This document shows, in pieces, positions 1-6,995 of a stretch of DNA of 64,000 nucleotides. A program made the translations under genes and the position numbers. Every line of letters begins with the position of its first letter. The first letter of the stretch is position 1. The stretch is from assembly GCF_004117055.1 (NCBI RefSeq), contig NZ_CP026363.1, positions 3,650,001 through 3,714,000 of the forward strand, written 5' to 3'. This DNA comes from Brevibacillus agri (GTDB taxonomy: Bacteria > Bacillota > Bacilli > Brevibacillales > Brevibacillaceae). The notes below the pieces were generated by a model. It did no database searches and was not told the DNA's origin. It worked only from the letters and a program-made list of their open reading frames with translations.

Positions 1-471
1 CTCGCGCTTGCCGCTCTGCAAAAAGCTCTCGACGTACATGTTCAGGCCGTTTTCCTGGTTCGGGTCTTTTTGCAGGCCCGTATTCAAGATTTCGAACGCT
101 TTGTCTTCTTCTCCCTCATACGCGTAAATCTTCGCCAGATTGGTGCAGGCCGTCCCCGACGAAGGGAAGCGCTCCAGGCAATCGGTCAGGATCGTTTTCG
201 CCCGCTCAAATTCTCTCGCCTGCATGTGAACAACCGCGCGGAAAATGAGCGCAGACTCAATTGGCCCGTACAGCTCAAGCAGCCTGTCCGCCGCAACAGC
301 CGCCTGCTCATGAAATTGCTCCTTCACCAACTCCATCGCAAAGTCACGAAGCTTTTCTTTTTGGTCCCAATACATATCCAGATTGTGCGGAATCACTTTT
401 TTCTGGTAGTCCTCCCGGGACATCTCGATGGTTTGACCAAATTCATTGGTAAACGTCACAAATTCAGACAT
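1..471 (-). CDS. TPR-like protein, C-terminus beyond the window
   Basis: The frame opens with ATG at 471 (MSEFVTF) and reads leftward for 157 codons without a stop, so the 3' end lies outside the window. The visible part is mainly alpha-helical, with repeated helix-turn-helix units such as AERAKTILTDCLERFPSSG-like and KAFEILNTGLQKDPNQ-type stretches (about residues 75-150) that have the A/L/G/Y/P spacing of tetratricopeptide repeats. Such proteins act as protein-binding scaffolds, and no partner can be named. The N-terminal 40 residues (FGQTIEMSREDYQ) are not TPR-like. Family assignment is by pattern only. Confidence 0.7.
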   Translation of the reverse strand, partial: MSEFVTFTNEFGQTIEMSREDYQKKVIPHNLDMYWDQKEKLRDFAMELVKEQFHEQAAVAADRLLELYGPIESALIFRAVVHMQAREFERAKTILTDCLERFPSSGTACTNLAKIYAYEGEEDKAFEILNTGLQKDPNQENGLNMYVESFLQSGKRE

Positions 472-569
472 GAAACAGCCTCGCTTTCATTTCCTTCACA
501 ATAGTATCAAGGGACAAGCCCCGTCCTGCAAAGAAGAACGATTTTCCCCAAAAGGAAAACCGCAGATCG

Positions 570-944
570 TTATATCCAGGCTTTCAGATTTACTTTACGG
601 ATAAAATCCTCCATTGATTCCTTCGCTGGTTCGTCATTTGCCTCTTCTGCATCCGACATGCCCATCAGTTGCCTGAAGAGGGCTTCGTTGCGCGTCGCCA
701 GAGCGTAATCAAGCAAAGCTTCCTGCGAGACACGCTGCGCTTCCTCCTCCAGCAGTTTTTCTTCCAGGGCGATGTCTTCTTCTACCACTGGAATATGCTT
801 ATCTATCTTGGGTATGCGAATGACCCATGCAAACGCACTGTCCGGGTTGCGGTCGCGTGCGATCAAATACCCGTATTCGCCTATCGGCAAGCCTTGCTCG
901 AAGGAGTCGGCAACAATGACGACGCGTTGTCCAAGCTTGAACAT
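570..944 (-). CDS. Hypothetical protein, 124 aa, acidic C-terminal half
   Basis: The start at ATG 944 (MFKLGQRVVIV) is preferred over a longer in-frame start at 1034 because the longer N-terminus looks non-coding and a GGGAGTGG stretch lies upstream of 944. The first 55 residues look like a small beta barrel: KLGQRVVIV, a Gly/Tyr turn, then AFAWVIRIPKID. The rest is helical and rich in Glu (EEDIALEEKLLEEEAQ), ending KVNLKAWI. I do not recognise the family. It stands alone between the TPR gene and the divergently placed yneK-like gene. It is probably a cytoplasmic soluble protein. Confidence 0.6.
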   Translation of the reverse strand: MFKLGQRVVIVADSFEQGLPIGEYGYLIARDRNPDSAFAWVIRIPKIDKHIPVVEEDIALEEKLLEEEAQRVSQEALLDYALATRNEALFRQLMGMSDAEEANDEPAKESMEDFIRKVNLKAWI

Positions 945-1118
945 GAGCGTCCACTCCCAATAAAGATTAATTCTAATCATACTAAATTGTATGTGTACTT
1001 GGGAAGAGAAAACCAGCAGGATGGGCAAAAGCACAAAAAGTTTGTTGCTCGACTGAAAATAAGGTACACTTTACCTATATGCGCATTTTTATGGATTACG
1101 GTTACGAGGTGTACGCAC

Positions 1119-1556
1119 ATGAGTGAAATGTCGACAGGGTTTTCCCTGTTTATTGTCGGGTGGACGTTTGTGCTTGTCGGGTTGATGGGGATCGGTGGCT
1201 ACTTCATGTTTCGCAAATTCCTCAAGTCCATGCCGAAACAGGACGGGAAGTCCGATCTCGACTGGCAGGACTACTACATCGAGCAGACGCGCTCGCTGTG
1301 GACAGAAGAAGGCCTGACGCTGCTCAACGAGCTGGTTGAGCCTGTTCCGCAGCTATTCCGCGATGTGGCAAGACGCTCGATCGCAGCCAAAATCGGGCAG
1401 ATCGCCCTGGAAGAGAAAGCGACCTCGATTACGACAGAGCTGATCGTCAAAGGATACATCGTCGCTACTCCCAAGCGCGACCACAAATGGCTCATCGCCC
1501 ACTTGCAATCCAAGCAAATCGACTACACCCCTTACGAGAAATATTTGAACGCGTAA
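1119..1556 (+). CDS. yneK: DUF2621 family protein (YneK-like)
   Basis: The protein has 145 residues. The N-terminal hydrophobic segment (FSLFIVGWTFVLVGLMGIGGYFMF, residues about 8-32) should be one membrane anchor. It is followed by a cytoplasmic domain with the signature DWQDYYIEQTRSLW, LLNELVEPVPQLFRDVAR and KRDHKWLIAHLQSKQIDYTPY. This matches from memory the Bacillus YneK/DUF2621 family, whose function is unknown. ATG 1119 is chosen because GAGGTG lies 7-8 bases upstream and the frame before it has no family-like sequence. A second ATG at 1079 in another frame ends after 15 codons. Confidence 0.8.
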   Translation: MSEMSTGFSLFIVGWTFVLVGLMGIGGYFMFRKFLKSMPKQDGKSDLDWQDYYIEQTRSLWTEEGLTLLNELVEPVPQLFRDVARRSIAAKIGQIALEEKATSITTELIVKGYIVATPKRDHKWLIAHLQSKQIDYTPYEKYLNA

Positions 1557-1702
1557 AGGCAGCAGGCACTGCCCCGCCTGCCCGAAAGCCGGCTTGCTCC
1601 GTCTGAAACTTCCTCTCTGCCCATCCGTAAGAATACTTATACGGATCACTGGCCTGCGCAAAAAGCTTTTTCAACGCGAAACGGGCTGGGCAAAAGGAGA
1701 CG

Positions 1703-1954
1703 ATGCAGATGTCAGTCATACTGACCATTTTGGGGATCGGGTTCGTGCTGTTTGTTGTCGCGGTCATCATTGTCGTGGCTCTGTTGAAAAAAGGCGCGCG
1801 GTTTTTTTGGAAAATGGGCGGGCGCGGCTACCGCAAATACAGCAGCAGCGATTATCGCCATCGCGGCCCGCTGTGGAAGCTCGGTCACAAAACGTATGGC
1901 CATCGCTACTATCGTCGCAAGCATTCCAGCCACAGCGGTTTTTTCAGCAGTTAA
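1703..1954 (+). CDS. Small single-pass membrane protein, basic tail
   Basis: The 83-residue product starts at ATG 1703 after a strong AAAGGAGA site. Residues 3-29 form one hydrophobic segment (SVILTILGIGFVLFVVAVIIVV). The rest is very basic and aromatic, rich in Arg, Tyr, His and Ser (RRKHSSHSGFFSS at the end), a composition seen in many small Bacillales envelope or spore-associated peptides. No family is recognised. The N-in or N-out topology cannot be fixed, although the Lys/Arg tail suggests that the C-terminus is cytoplasmic. A terminator-like hairpin follows the stop codon. Confidence 0.65.
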   Translation: MQMSVILTILGIGFVLFVVAVIIVVALLKKGARFFWKMGGRGYRKYSSSDYRHRGPLWKLGHKTYGHRYYRRKHSSHSGFFSS

Positions 1955-1972
1955 TGGACGCGAAAAAAGAGC

Positions 1973-2013
1973 AGGGCAGCTACTGGTCGCAAAGCCGGAA
2001 GCTGCCCTTTGTA
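1973..2013 (+). terminator. Terminator-like hairpin after the small membrane protein gene
   Basis: AGGGCAGCT (1973-1981) pairs perfectly with AGCTGCCCT (2000-2008). A short weak T run follows (TTTGTATGTT). Confidence 0.5.
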
Positions 2014-2033
2014 TGTTCCATAGAAAAAAAGAC

Positions 2034-2061
2034 GAAAAGCTGCCTCATGCCTGGCAGCTTT
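2034..2061 (-). terminator. Rho-independent terminator of the DUF502 gene
   Basis: On the minus strand AAAGCTGCC pairs with GGCAGCTTT, followed by TTCGTCTTTTTTT. The upstream arm overlaps the stop codon region of the DUF502 gene. Confidence 0.75.
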
Positions 2062-2653
2062 GTTCGTTTTCGGCCTTGGGGGTCGCCTTTTTGCCGGATA
2101 CCCCGCCCGAGACGAGAAACGCCATCACCTCGGCGCTGTCCATGTCGAGCGGCTGCACCTGCTCGCTCGGAAAGAGCAGCAAATTGCCCGCAAAGTTGTA
2201 CGACTGCGGGAGATAAACGGCGACGTGATCGGCAAGCCCGTATGTATCCATGCTTTCTTTTGTGATGAAGCCGATGACTTTGGCTCCCGAATCCTTCGAC
2301 AGCGTCACCAGAACCGGCTTGTCGAAGCTTTTTTTGTCGCCGACGAACGCCCCGATCAAGTCCTTGATCGCGGTATAAATCAGCTTGATGAACGGCACTT
2401 TTTCAAAAATGCTGTCCACGACGGCCAACAGGCCGCGCGTCAGCACGTTGGAGGCCAAAAAGCCGACAATCGTAATCCCCACAATTGTAATCAGCACTCC
2501 GACGCCGGGAAAATGGAGATGGAACCGGTTGCTGGCCAGATTGTAAAACCAACTGTCCACCGTCGTAAAAATGGTGTATAAAATGTAAATCGTCACAGCC
2601 AGTGGAATCACGTACAGCAAGCCTTCCAAAAAGTATCGGATCACACGCTTCAT
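2045..2653 (-). CDS. DUF502 family membrane protein
   Basis: The 202-residue product has two clear membrane segments: LLYVIPLAVTIYILYTIFTTV (about 9-30) and GVLITIVGITIVGFLA (about 50-68). The DUF502 hallmark follows, a soluble part with ESIFEKVPFIKLIYTAIKDL-like sequence, here VPFIKLIYTAIKDLIGAFVG, then a domain ending in LLLFPSEQVQPLDM. Members are widespread in bacteria and their function is unknown. The start at ATG 2653 (MKRVIRYF) is preferred over a GTG eight codons upstream, because GAGAGGAG sits at the right distance only from the ATG. Confidence 0.8.
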   Translation of the reverse strand: MKRVIRYFLEGLLYVIPLAVTIYILYTIFTTVDSWFYNLASNRFHLHFPGVGVLITIVGITIVGFLASNVLTRGLLAVVDSIFEKVPFIKLIYTAIKDLIGAFVGDKKSFDKPVLVTLSKDSGAKVIGFITKESMDTYGLADHVAVYLPQSYNFAGNLLLFPSEQVQPLDMDSAEVMAFLVSGGVSGKKATPKAENEQSCQA

Positions 2654-2750
2654 CCCGTTGCTCCTCTCTTCCGCCACTTTTTAGAAATATTGTACCCCAT
2701 CGGATAGTCATCTGCTATGATGAAGAAAAAATCAGAAAGCAGGGTGAACC

Positions 2751-3596
2751 ATGCAAGCACTTGTCACACCACAATGGCTCCGCGATCATTTGCACGACGA
2801 GCGGATCGTCATCGCCGATTGCCGCTTTGCGCTGTCCGCTTCCGAACAAGGCGCGCAAGAATACGAAGTCGATCATATTCCAGGGGCGCTCTACTTTCAT
2901 CTGAATCGCGACCTGTCCGGTCCAAAGGGCGAGCATGGCGGACGCCATCCCCTCCCGGATATCAACGCTATCGCTGCCCTTTTTTCGCGCGCAGGAATTG
3001 ATGAGCAGACGACCGTGATCGCCTACGATGACCAGGAAATGTCGATGGCTGGACGTCTCTGGTGGCTTTTGCGCTACCTCGGTCACGACCGCGTCGCCGT
3101 GCTCGATGGCGGATACGCCGCCTGGAAAAAGGCTGGCTACGAGGTGACCGCTGACGTGCCGACACCGCAGGCGCGTACGTTTGTCCCGCGCCCGCGCCCG
3201 GAGATGCTGGTCGGCATCGAAGACGTGCAAAAGCGCACGCCTGAAACCGTGCTGCTCGATTCGCGGGCAGGCGAGCGCTATCGCGGCGAACAGGAGCCGC
3301 TCGATCCGAAGGCCGGACACATCCCTGGCGCCCGCCATTTCTTTTACAAGGACAACCTGGCAGCGGACATGACCATGCTTCCGCCCGAGCAGCTCAAGGC
3401 TCGCATCGCCGACTTTGCAGACCGGGAAATCATCGTCTATTGCGGCTCGGGAGTCACAGCCTGCACCAACCTGCTCGCCTTGCACCAGGCAGGACGGGCT
3501 GACGCCAAGCTGTACGCAGGAAGCTGGAGCGACTGGAGCTCCTACGATTTGCCTGTCGCCAAAGGCCCTACTCCTGCCGAAGGAATCGAAGAATGA
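2751..3596 (+). CDS. Tandem rhodanese sulfurtransferase
   Basis: The 281-residue protein has two rhodanese folds, at about 1-135 and 150-270. The second has the active-site loop YCGSGVTA with the catalytic cysteine at position 231, which accepts sulfane sulfur from thiosulfate or mercaptopyruvate and passes it to cyanide or a thiol acceptor. The first domain lacks a cysteine loop (YDDQEMSMAGR), as is usual for the regulatory half. Conserved DHIPGALYF and LLDSRAGERYRG segments support the call. The stop codon overlaps the start of the DUF817 gene by four bases, so the two genes are probably translated together. The loop size alone does not separate thiosulfate from 3-mercaptopyruvate specificity. 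Confidence 0.9.
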   Translation: MQALVTPQWLRDHLHDERIVIADCRFALSASEQGAQEYEVDHIPGALYFHLNRDLSGPKGEHGGRHPLPDINAIAALFSRAGIDEQTTVIAYDDQEMSMAGRLWWLLRYLGHDRVAVLDGGYAAWKKAGYEVTADVPTPQARTFVPRPRPEMLVGIEDVQKRTPETVLLDSRAGERYRGEQEPLDPKAGHIPGARHFFYKDNLAADMTMLPPEQLKARIADFADREIIVYCGSGVTACTNLLALHQAGRADAKLYAGSWSDWSSYDLPVAKGPTPAEGIEE

Positions 3597-4384
3597 TCCG
3601 CTTCATTCGCCTCCTGCTGCACTTCGGGTATCAGGAGGCCATGTCTTGCCTGTTTCCCGTCTTCATCTTCGCTTCGCTCGCGGTATCCAAATTCGTCGCG
3701 ATCCCTGGCCTGCCCAGATACGACTTGCTTTTGCTGCTCTGTTTGGCTTTTCAGGTGTTCATGGTGAAAAGCGGGCTGGAGTCGCGGGACGAGTTGAAGG
3801 TAATCACGGTCTTTCACCTGATCGGACTGTGTCTGGAAATATACAAGGTGCACATGGGCTCCTGGAGCTATCCCGAGGCCGGGTACAGCAAGGTGTTTGG
3901 CGTTCCGCTCTACAGCGGCTTCATGTACGCGAGTGTCGCGAGCTATTTGTGCCAGGCGTGGCGTCGCCTGGACGTTAGCCTGACCAACTGGCCGAAGCCG
4001 ATCTGGGTGACCTCGCTCGGTGCGGCGATCTACCTCAATTTTTTCACCCATCACTTCATCTGGGACCTGCGCTGGGTGTTAATGGTGCTCATGTTCATCG
4101 TGTTCTGGCGATCGAAAGTGTACTTTCGCGTCACCCACGAGCGCTTTTCCATGCCGATCCCGCTCGGCTACTTCCTGATCGGCTTTTTCATCTGGATCGC
4201 GGAAAATATCGCCACCTTTTTCGGCGCCTGGGCGTACCCGAACCAGCGCTCCGGCTGGGAGCTGGTGCATCTTAGCAAAATCAGCTCGTGGTTTTTGCTC
4301 GTCATCGTCAGCTTCATCATCGTGGCGGAGTTGAAGCATGTAAAAGCGCGACGGACAGGCGGCAAGTCGGTTGAGACAAAGTGA
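3593..4384 (+). CDS. yoaT: DUF817 family integral membrane protein (YoaT-like)
   Basis: The 263-residue polytopic protein has roughly eight hydrophobic segments. The internal motifs IYKVHMGSWSYPE, VPLYSGFMYASVASY, FFTHHFIWDLRW and GAWAYPNQRSGWELVHLSKISSW match the DUF817 family as I remember it (B. subtilis YoaT). The conserved His, Trp and Tyr residues near membrane faces look functional, but no activity is known. Translation is coupled to the rhodanese gene through an ATGA overlap. A strong terminator lies 17 bases after the stop. Confidence 0.8.
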   Translation: MIRFIRLLLHFGYQEAMSCLFPVFIFASLAVSKFVAIPGLPRYDLLLLLCLAFQVFMVKSGLESRDELKVITVFHLIGLCLEIYKVHMGSWSYPEAGYSKVFGVPLYSGFMYASVASYLCQAWRRLDVSLTNWPKPIWVTSLGAAIYLNFFTHHFIWDLRWVLMVLMFIVFWRSKVYFRVTHERFSMPIPLGYFLIGFFIWIAENIATFFGAWAYPNQRSGWELVHLSKISSWFLLVIVSFIIVAELKHVKARRTGGKSVETK

Positions 4385-4400
4385 GCAGGCGGGCAATAGC

Positions 4401-4433
4401 AAAAAAGGCAACGGTAGGTTCGTTGCCTTTTTG
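4401..4433 (+). terminator. Terminator after the rhodanese-DUF817 pair (may act in both directions)
   Basis: AAAAAGGCAACG pairs with CGTTGCCTTTTT across a seven-base loop. T runs are present on both strands, so it may also stop transcripts of the minus-strand remnant that ends at 4448. Confidence 0.8.
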
Positions 4434-4447
4434 CGCTGGGAATCTCT

Positions 4448-4701
4448 CTACTTTTTCGCTTCCGCGACCAGCCAATCCGCCAGAAGCTCTGCCTGCGACA
4501 GCACGGCGATCGGGTCCTGGAACCACGAGCTTTCCTCGCCCCAGATGTAGACCCGCCGTTTTGGACCGCCTGCAATTTGCCCCAGATCGGGTCTGCCTGG
4601 TAGTCCGCCAGCTTTTTCGAGTCGCTCGTCAACACGAGGTAATCGCCATCGTACTCGCCCAGCGTTTCCAGCGAGATCGGCTTGTGGGCTGCCAGAAACA
4701 A
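4448..4701 (-). pseudogene. Remnant of an iron-siderophore substrate-binding protein gene
   Basis: Reading leftward from about 4701, the sequence encodes ISLETLGEYDGDYLVLTSD, then KKLADYQADPIWGKLQAVQNG, the C-terminal part of a FecB/FhuD-like siderophore-binding protein. After QNG the frame is lost. One base is missing around 4550, and the next frame continues RVYIWGEESSWFQDPIAVLSQ and LLADWLVAEAKK to a stop at 4448. The N-terminal two thirds, the signal peptide and the normal start codon are absent. A Fur-box-like site sits directly upstream, so an internal deletion seems to have joined the old promoter to the gene's tail. It is a decayed paralogue of the lipoprotein encoded next door. Confidence 0.75.
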
Positions 4702-4718
4702 CTGGCTATCATTATAAG

Positions 4719-4733
4719 TGATAATTATTCTAA
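4719..4733. promoter_or_regulatory. Fur-box-like site upstream of the siderophore-binding remnant
   Basis: TGATAATTATTCTAA matches the 7-1-7 Fur consensus TGATAATNATTATCA at 13 of 15 positions. It lies about 20-30 bases before the remnant reading frame. Confidence 0.5.
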
Positions 4734-4745
4734 ATGACAGACGGC

Positions 4746-4795
4746 AATAAAAAATCCCAAACCGCCGCCCGCTTGCTGCGAACGATGGTTTGGGG
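4746..4795 (-). terminator. Terminator of the siderophore-binding lipoprotein gene
   Basis: On the minus strand CCCAAACC pairs with GGTTTGGG about 10-60 bases after the stop codon at 4806, followed by ATTTTTTATT. Confidence 0.75.
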
Positions 4796-4805
4796 TGTGA
4801 GTGAC

Positions 4806-5780
4806 TTATTGTTTCAATACGTTTTCCAGCACGTTCTCGATCATCTGGCGGTTGGCGATCACGCCTGTGTACAACCAGCTTGATTCTGTCGTAAAGTCGT
4901 AGACATGTCCGTTTTTCACCGCAGGGATATTCGCCCAGACCGGCTCCTTCAGAAACTCGTCCTTGGACACGCCTTTGCTGTTTACGACAAACAGGTAGTC
5001 GGCGTCAAGCTGTGCCAGCTTTTCCAGAGACACGGAGTTCCAGTTGGCATCGCCCGACTTGGAAATTTCCTGGACGACAGCAGGCACTTTGAACCCAAGG
5101 TCTTTGTACAGCACGTCCCCGCTGGACAAGTCCTGACGCGCCATGTAGACGGCTTTCGCCGTTACCCACAGTGCCGCCGCCGATTTTTCGCCAATGCCCT
5201 GCTTCAGCTTTTCTTTGCTTTCGGCCACGTACGTATCGTAATCGGCCAGTACCTTTTTCGCTTCCTCGCTCTTGTTCAGGACCTCGCCCACGATCAGAAG
5301 CTCTTTGCGCCAGTCGCTGTTCTTTTCTTTGCCAATCGTGTACGTCGGCGAAATTTTGGCGTACTGGCTATATTTGTCTCCCGCTACCAGTTCTGCATTG
5401 TCCATGATAATCAAGTCGGGATTGTAGCTCATCACGACTTCAGGCGGCAGGTCATACGGAATCGCCGGGATTCCTGCCAAATCTTTTTGCAGATACCCCT
5501 GCACGTCGCCTTTGCCTACCGACCACTGGGCGACCGGCTTCACGCCCAGCGCCACCAGATGGTCTTCCAGATAAGAAGCGATGATCCGCTGCGGATGCGC
5601 AGGTACGGTCACTTTGTTGCCCAACCCGTCTGTCAATTCGCGTTGGGCCGCTCCGGCTTGCTCCTGTACGCTCCCCTCGGCTTGCGGTGTCGGACTTGCC
5701 GTGCCGGAGCACGCGCTCACGAGCAGTGCGAGACTGACCATGAAGAGAGTTGCCATGTGGCGCGTTGATTTTTTGTTCAT
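4806..5780 (-). CDS. Iron-siderophore ABC transporter substrate-binding lipoprotein (internal start)
   Basis: The internal ATG at 5780 opens MNKKSTRHMATLFMVSLALL followed by VSAC, a classic lipoprotein signal with lipobox cysteine near residue 22. The mature part is a type III periplasmic-binding fold (ELTDGLGNKVTVPAHPQRII, PDLIIMDN, PVWANIPAVKNGHVYDF) of the FecB/FeuA/FhuD group, which delivers ferric siderophores to a membrane permease. GGGGGG lies about 9 bases before this ATG. Upstream, at 5826-5854, is a good sigma-A promoter overlapped downstream by a Fur box, so the gene can be expressed on its own under iron control. No permease or ATPase gene is in the window. The protein shares its reading frame with the AraC gene. 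Confidence 0.85.
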   Translation of the reverse strand: MNKKSTRHMATLFMVSLALLVSACSGTASPTPQAEGSVQEQAGAAQRELTDGLGNKVTVPAHPQRIIASYLEDHLVALGVKPVAQWSVGKGDVQGYLQKDLAGIPAIPYDLPPEVVMSYNPDLIIMDNAELVAGDKYSQYAKISPTYTIGKEKNSDWRKELLIVGEVLNKSEEAKKVLADYDTYVAESKEKLKQGIGEKSAAALWVTAKAVYMARQDLSSGDVLYKDLGFKVPAVVQEISKSGDANWNSVSLEKLAQLDADYLFVVNSKGVSKDEFLKEPVWANIPAVKNGHVYDFTTESSWLYTGVIANRQMIENVLENVLKQ

Positions 5781-6749
5781 GCGAACGATCCCCCCAAAGC
5801 TTCGTTGATAACGATTATCGTTAACACTATAGCTTTCCCCCTTCTCGTCCACAATAGATAATCCGGGCTTTCCATATAGACGATCCGGAACTGGAGGCGC
5901 GGCCAGGGCATGCTTGGAAAAGGCGCTCGGCGTCATGCCTGTATGCTTTTTGAACAGCCGACTGAAGTAGAGCACATCCTGGTATCCGACAGCAGCCGCT
6001 ACTTCCTGCAGCTTCGCGTCCGTCCGGGCCAAAAGCTCCTTCGCTTTTTCCATCCTCAGTGAGATGACGTAATCAATCGGGCTGTGGCCTGTCTCTTCCT
6101 TGACCAGTCGGGTCAAGTAGCGGGCGCTGTAGCAAAACTGCTCAGCGAGGCTCTCCAAAGAAATCCGCGTTGTGTAATGCGCTTCCAGGAAGCGGACGAC
6201 CTGCTTGGCGAGCGGCTGTTGTTCTTGGTGAAACCCGTGCTGAATGAGCTGCTGCATGACCTCGTGGACAAACTGCAAAAACGTGCCTTTTGCCCGAAGC
6301 CGCTCCTGTGCGTCCCATTCGCGGGCCATCGTTGCGGCCAGATGGTACAGTCCGGTTGGCTCATGCGGCACAAGCGCATAAGGCAACTGAAACGGCTCTT
6401 TGCCGCCATCGTTTAGCAACGCATGGTCGGCAAGGCGCGGCAGCAACGTTTTTGCTTTGTACAAGATCAGGTAAAACGCGAATAGCTCGTCGTCTGTCAG
6501 CTTCACGTCGAGCACCATGCCTTTGCCGCCGTGAAGCAGCAAGAAGCGGTCTGCCGCATATTCGCGCCCATCCAGTCGAACCGTGGCCTGTCCCTTGCAA
6601 GCGTAAAAATAGCTGGAGGCCGGAAGCCGGTAGCTGTTCCACGACTCTTGCGCCTGCAACACAAAATGCCGAACGTCGATCACCTGAACAGCCGCGTGCG
6701 TCCAATGTGCCAACAAGTCATGGATTTTCTTTTTTTCCTCTTCCTTCAT
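4806..6749 (-). CDS. AraC-family regulator in one frame with a siderophore-binding lipoprotein
   Basis: From ATG 6749 (MKEEEKKK) the frame runs 647 codons with no stop between two complete modules. Residues 1-200 are a cupin-like sensor region and about 205-305 an AraC/XylS DNA-binding domain with two helix-turn-helix units (LESLAEQFCYSARYLTRL and LQEVAAAVGYQDVLYFSRLF). About 20 linker residues lead to Met324 and a full lipoprotein precursor. B. subtilis Btr is a known AraC protein fused to a siderophore-binding domain, but that fusion has no secretion signal in the middle. Here there is a lipobox, an internal promoter and a ribosome site. So the regulator may lack its own stop codon, or both long and short products may be made. 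A Fur box lies at 6803-6817. The function inferred is siderophore-dependent control of iron uptake. Confidence 0.8.
   Translation of the reverse strand: MKEEEKKKIHDLLAHWTHAAVQVIDVRHFVLQAQESWNSYRLPASSYFYACKGQATVRLDGREYAADRFLLLHGGKGMVLDVKLTDDELFAFYLILYKAKTLLPRLADHALLNDGGKEPFQLPYALVPHEPTGLYHLAATMAREWDAQERLRAKGTFLQFVHEVMQQLIQHGFHQEQQPLAKQVVRFLEAHYTTRISLESLAEQFCYSARYLTRLVKEETGHSPIDYVISLRMEKAKELLARTDAKLQEVAAAVGYQDVLYFSRLFKKHTGMTPSAFSKHALAAPPVPDRLYGKPGLSIVDEKGESYSVNDNRYQRSFGGIVRMNKKSTRHMATLFMVSLALLVSACSGTASPTPQAEGSVQEQAGAAQRELTDGLGNKVTVPAHPQRIIASYLEDHLVALGVKPVAQWSVGKGDVQGYLQKDLAGIPAIPYDLPPEVVMSYNPDLIIMDNAELVAGDKYSQYAKISPTYTIGKEKNSDWRKELLIVGEVLNKSEEAKKVLADYDTYVAESKEKLKQGIGEKSAAALWVTAKAVYMARQDLSSGDVLYKDLGFKVPAVVQEISKSGDANWNSVSLEKLAQLDADYLFVVNSKGVSKDEFLKEPVWANIPAVKNGHVYDFTTESSWLYTGVIANRQMIENVLENVLKQ
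5806..5820. promoter_or_regulatory. Fur box inside the AraC-lipoprotein frame
   Basis: TGATAACGATTATCG (13 of 15 to the Fur consensus) contains the inverted repeat GATAA-CGA-TTATC. It lies just downstream of the internal -10 element and 26 bases before the lipoprotein start, a repressing position. Confidence 0.75.
5826..5854 (-). promoter_or_regulatory. Internal sigma-A promoter for the lipoprotein gene
   Basis: On the minus strand TTGTGG (5854-5849) and TATAGT (5831-5826) are separated by exactly 17 bases. Transcription would start near the Fur box. It lies inside the open frame that links the AraC module to the lipoprotein. Confidence 0.65.
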
Positions 6750-6802
6750 CCGAGCACACCTGCCTGTTTTTGCGCAAGAAGCGTTGATTTGTTTGATTTT
6801 TA

Positions 6803-6817
6803 TGAGAATGATTATCA
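6803..6817. promoter_or_regulatory. Fur box upstream of the AraC regulator
   Basis: TGAGAATGATTATCA matches TGATAATNATTATCA at 14 of 15 positions, 54 bases before the regulator start at 6749. Confidence 0.75.
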
Positions 6818-6848
6818 CAAAAACACATCGGTATTATAAGGGAATTTG

Positions 6849-6893
6849 GGGGCCAGATCAACCTGCGGAAAATTCCAGTTCGGGGTCTGGCCC
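6849..6893. repeat. Inverted repeat in the gap between the iron locus and the oxidoreductase gene
   Basis: GGGCCAGA (6849-6856) pairs with TCTGGCCC (6886-6893). No T run follows on either strand, so a terminator role is doubtful. Nothing else is recognisable between 6818 and 6995. Confidence 0.4.
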
Positions 6894-6995
6894 GTGCAAG
6901 TTCGCGAGCATTCCAAAAACGTCGGCAGCATGGCAGGGAAGCGTTCCTGTTTCAATTCATGCGGAGCGGTTGCCTTTTCTTCCTTGCATTACTGT

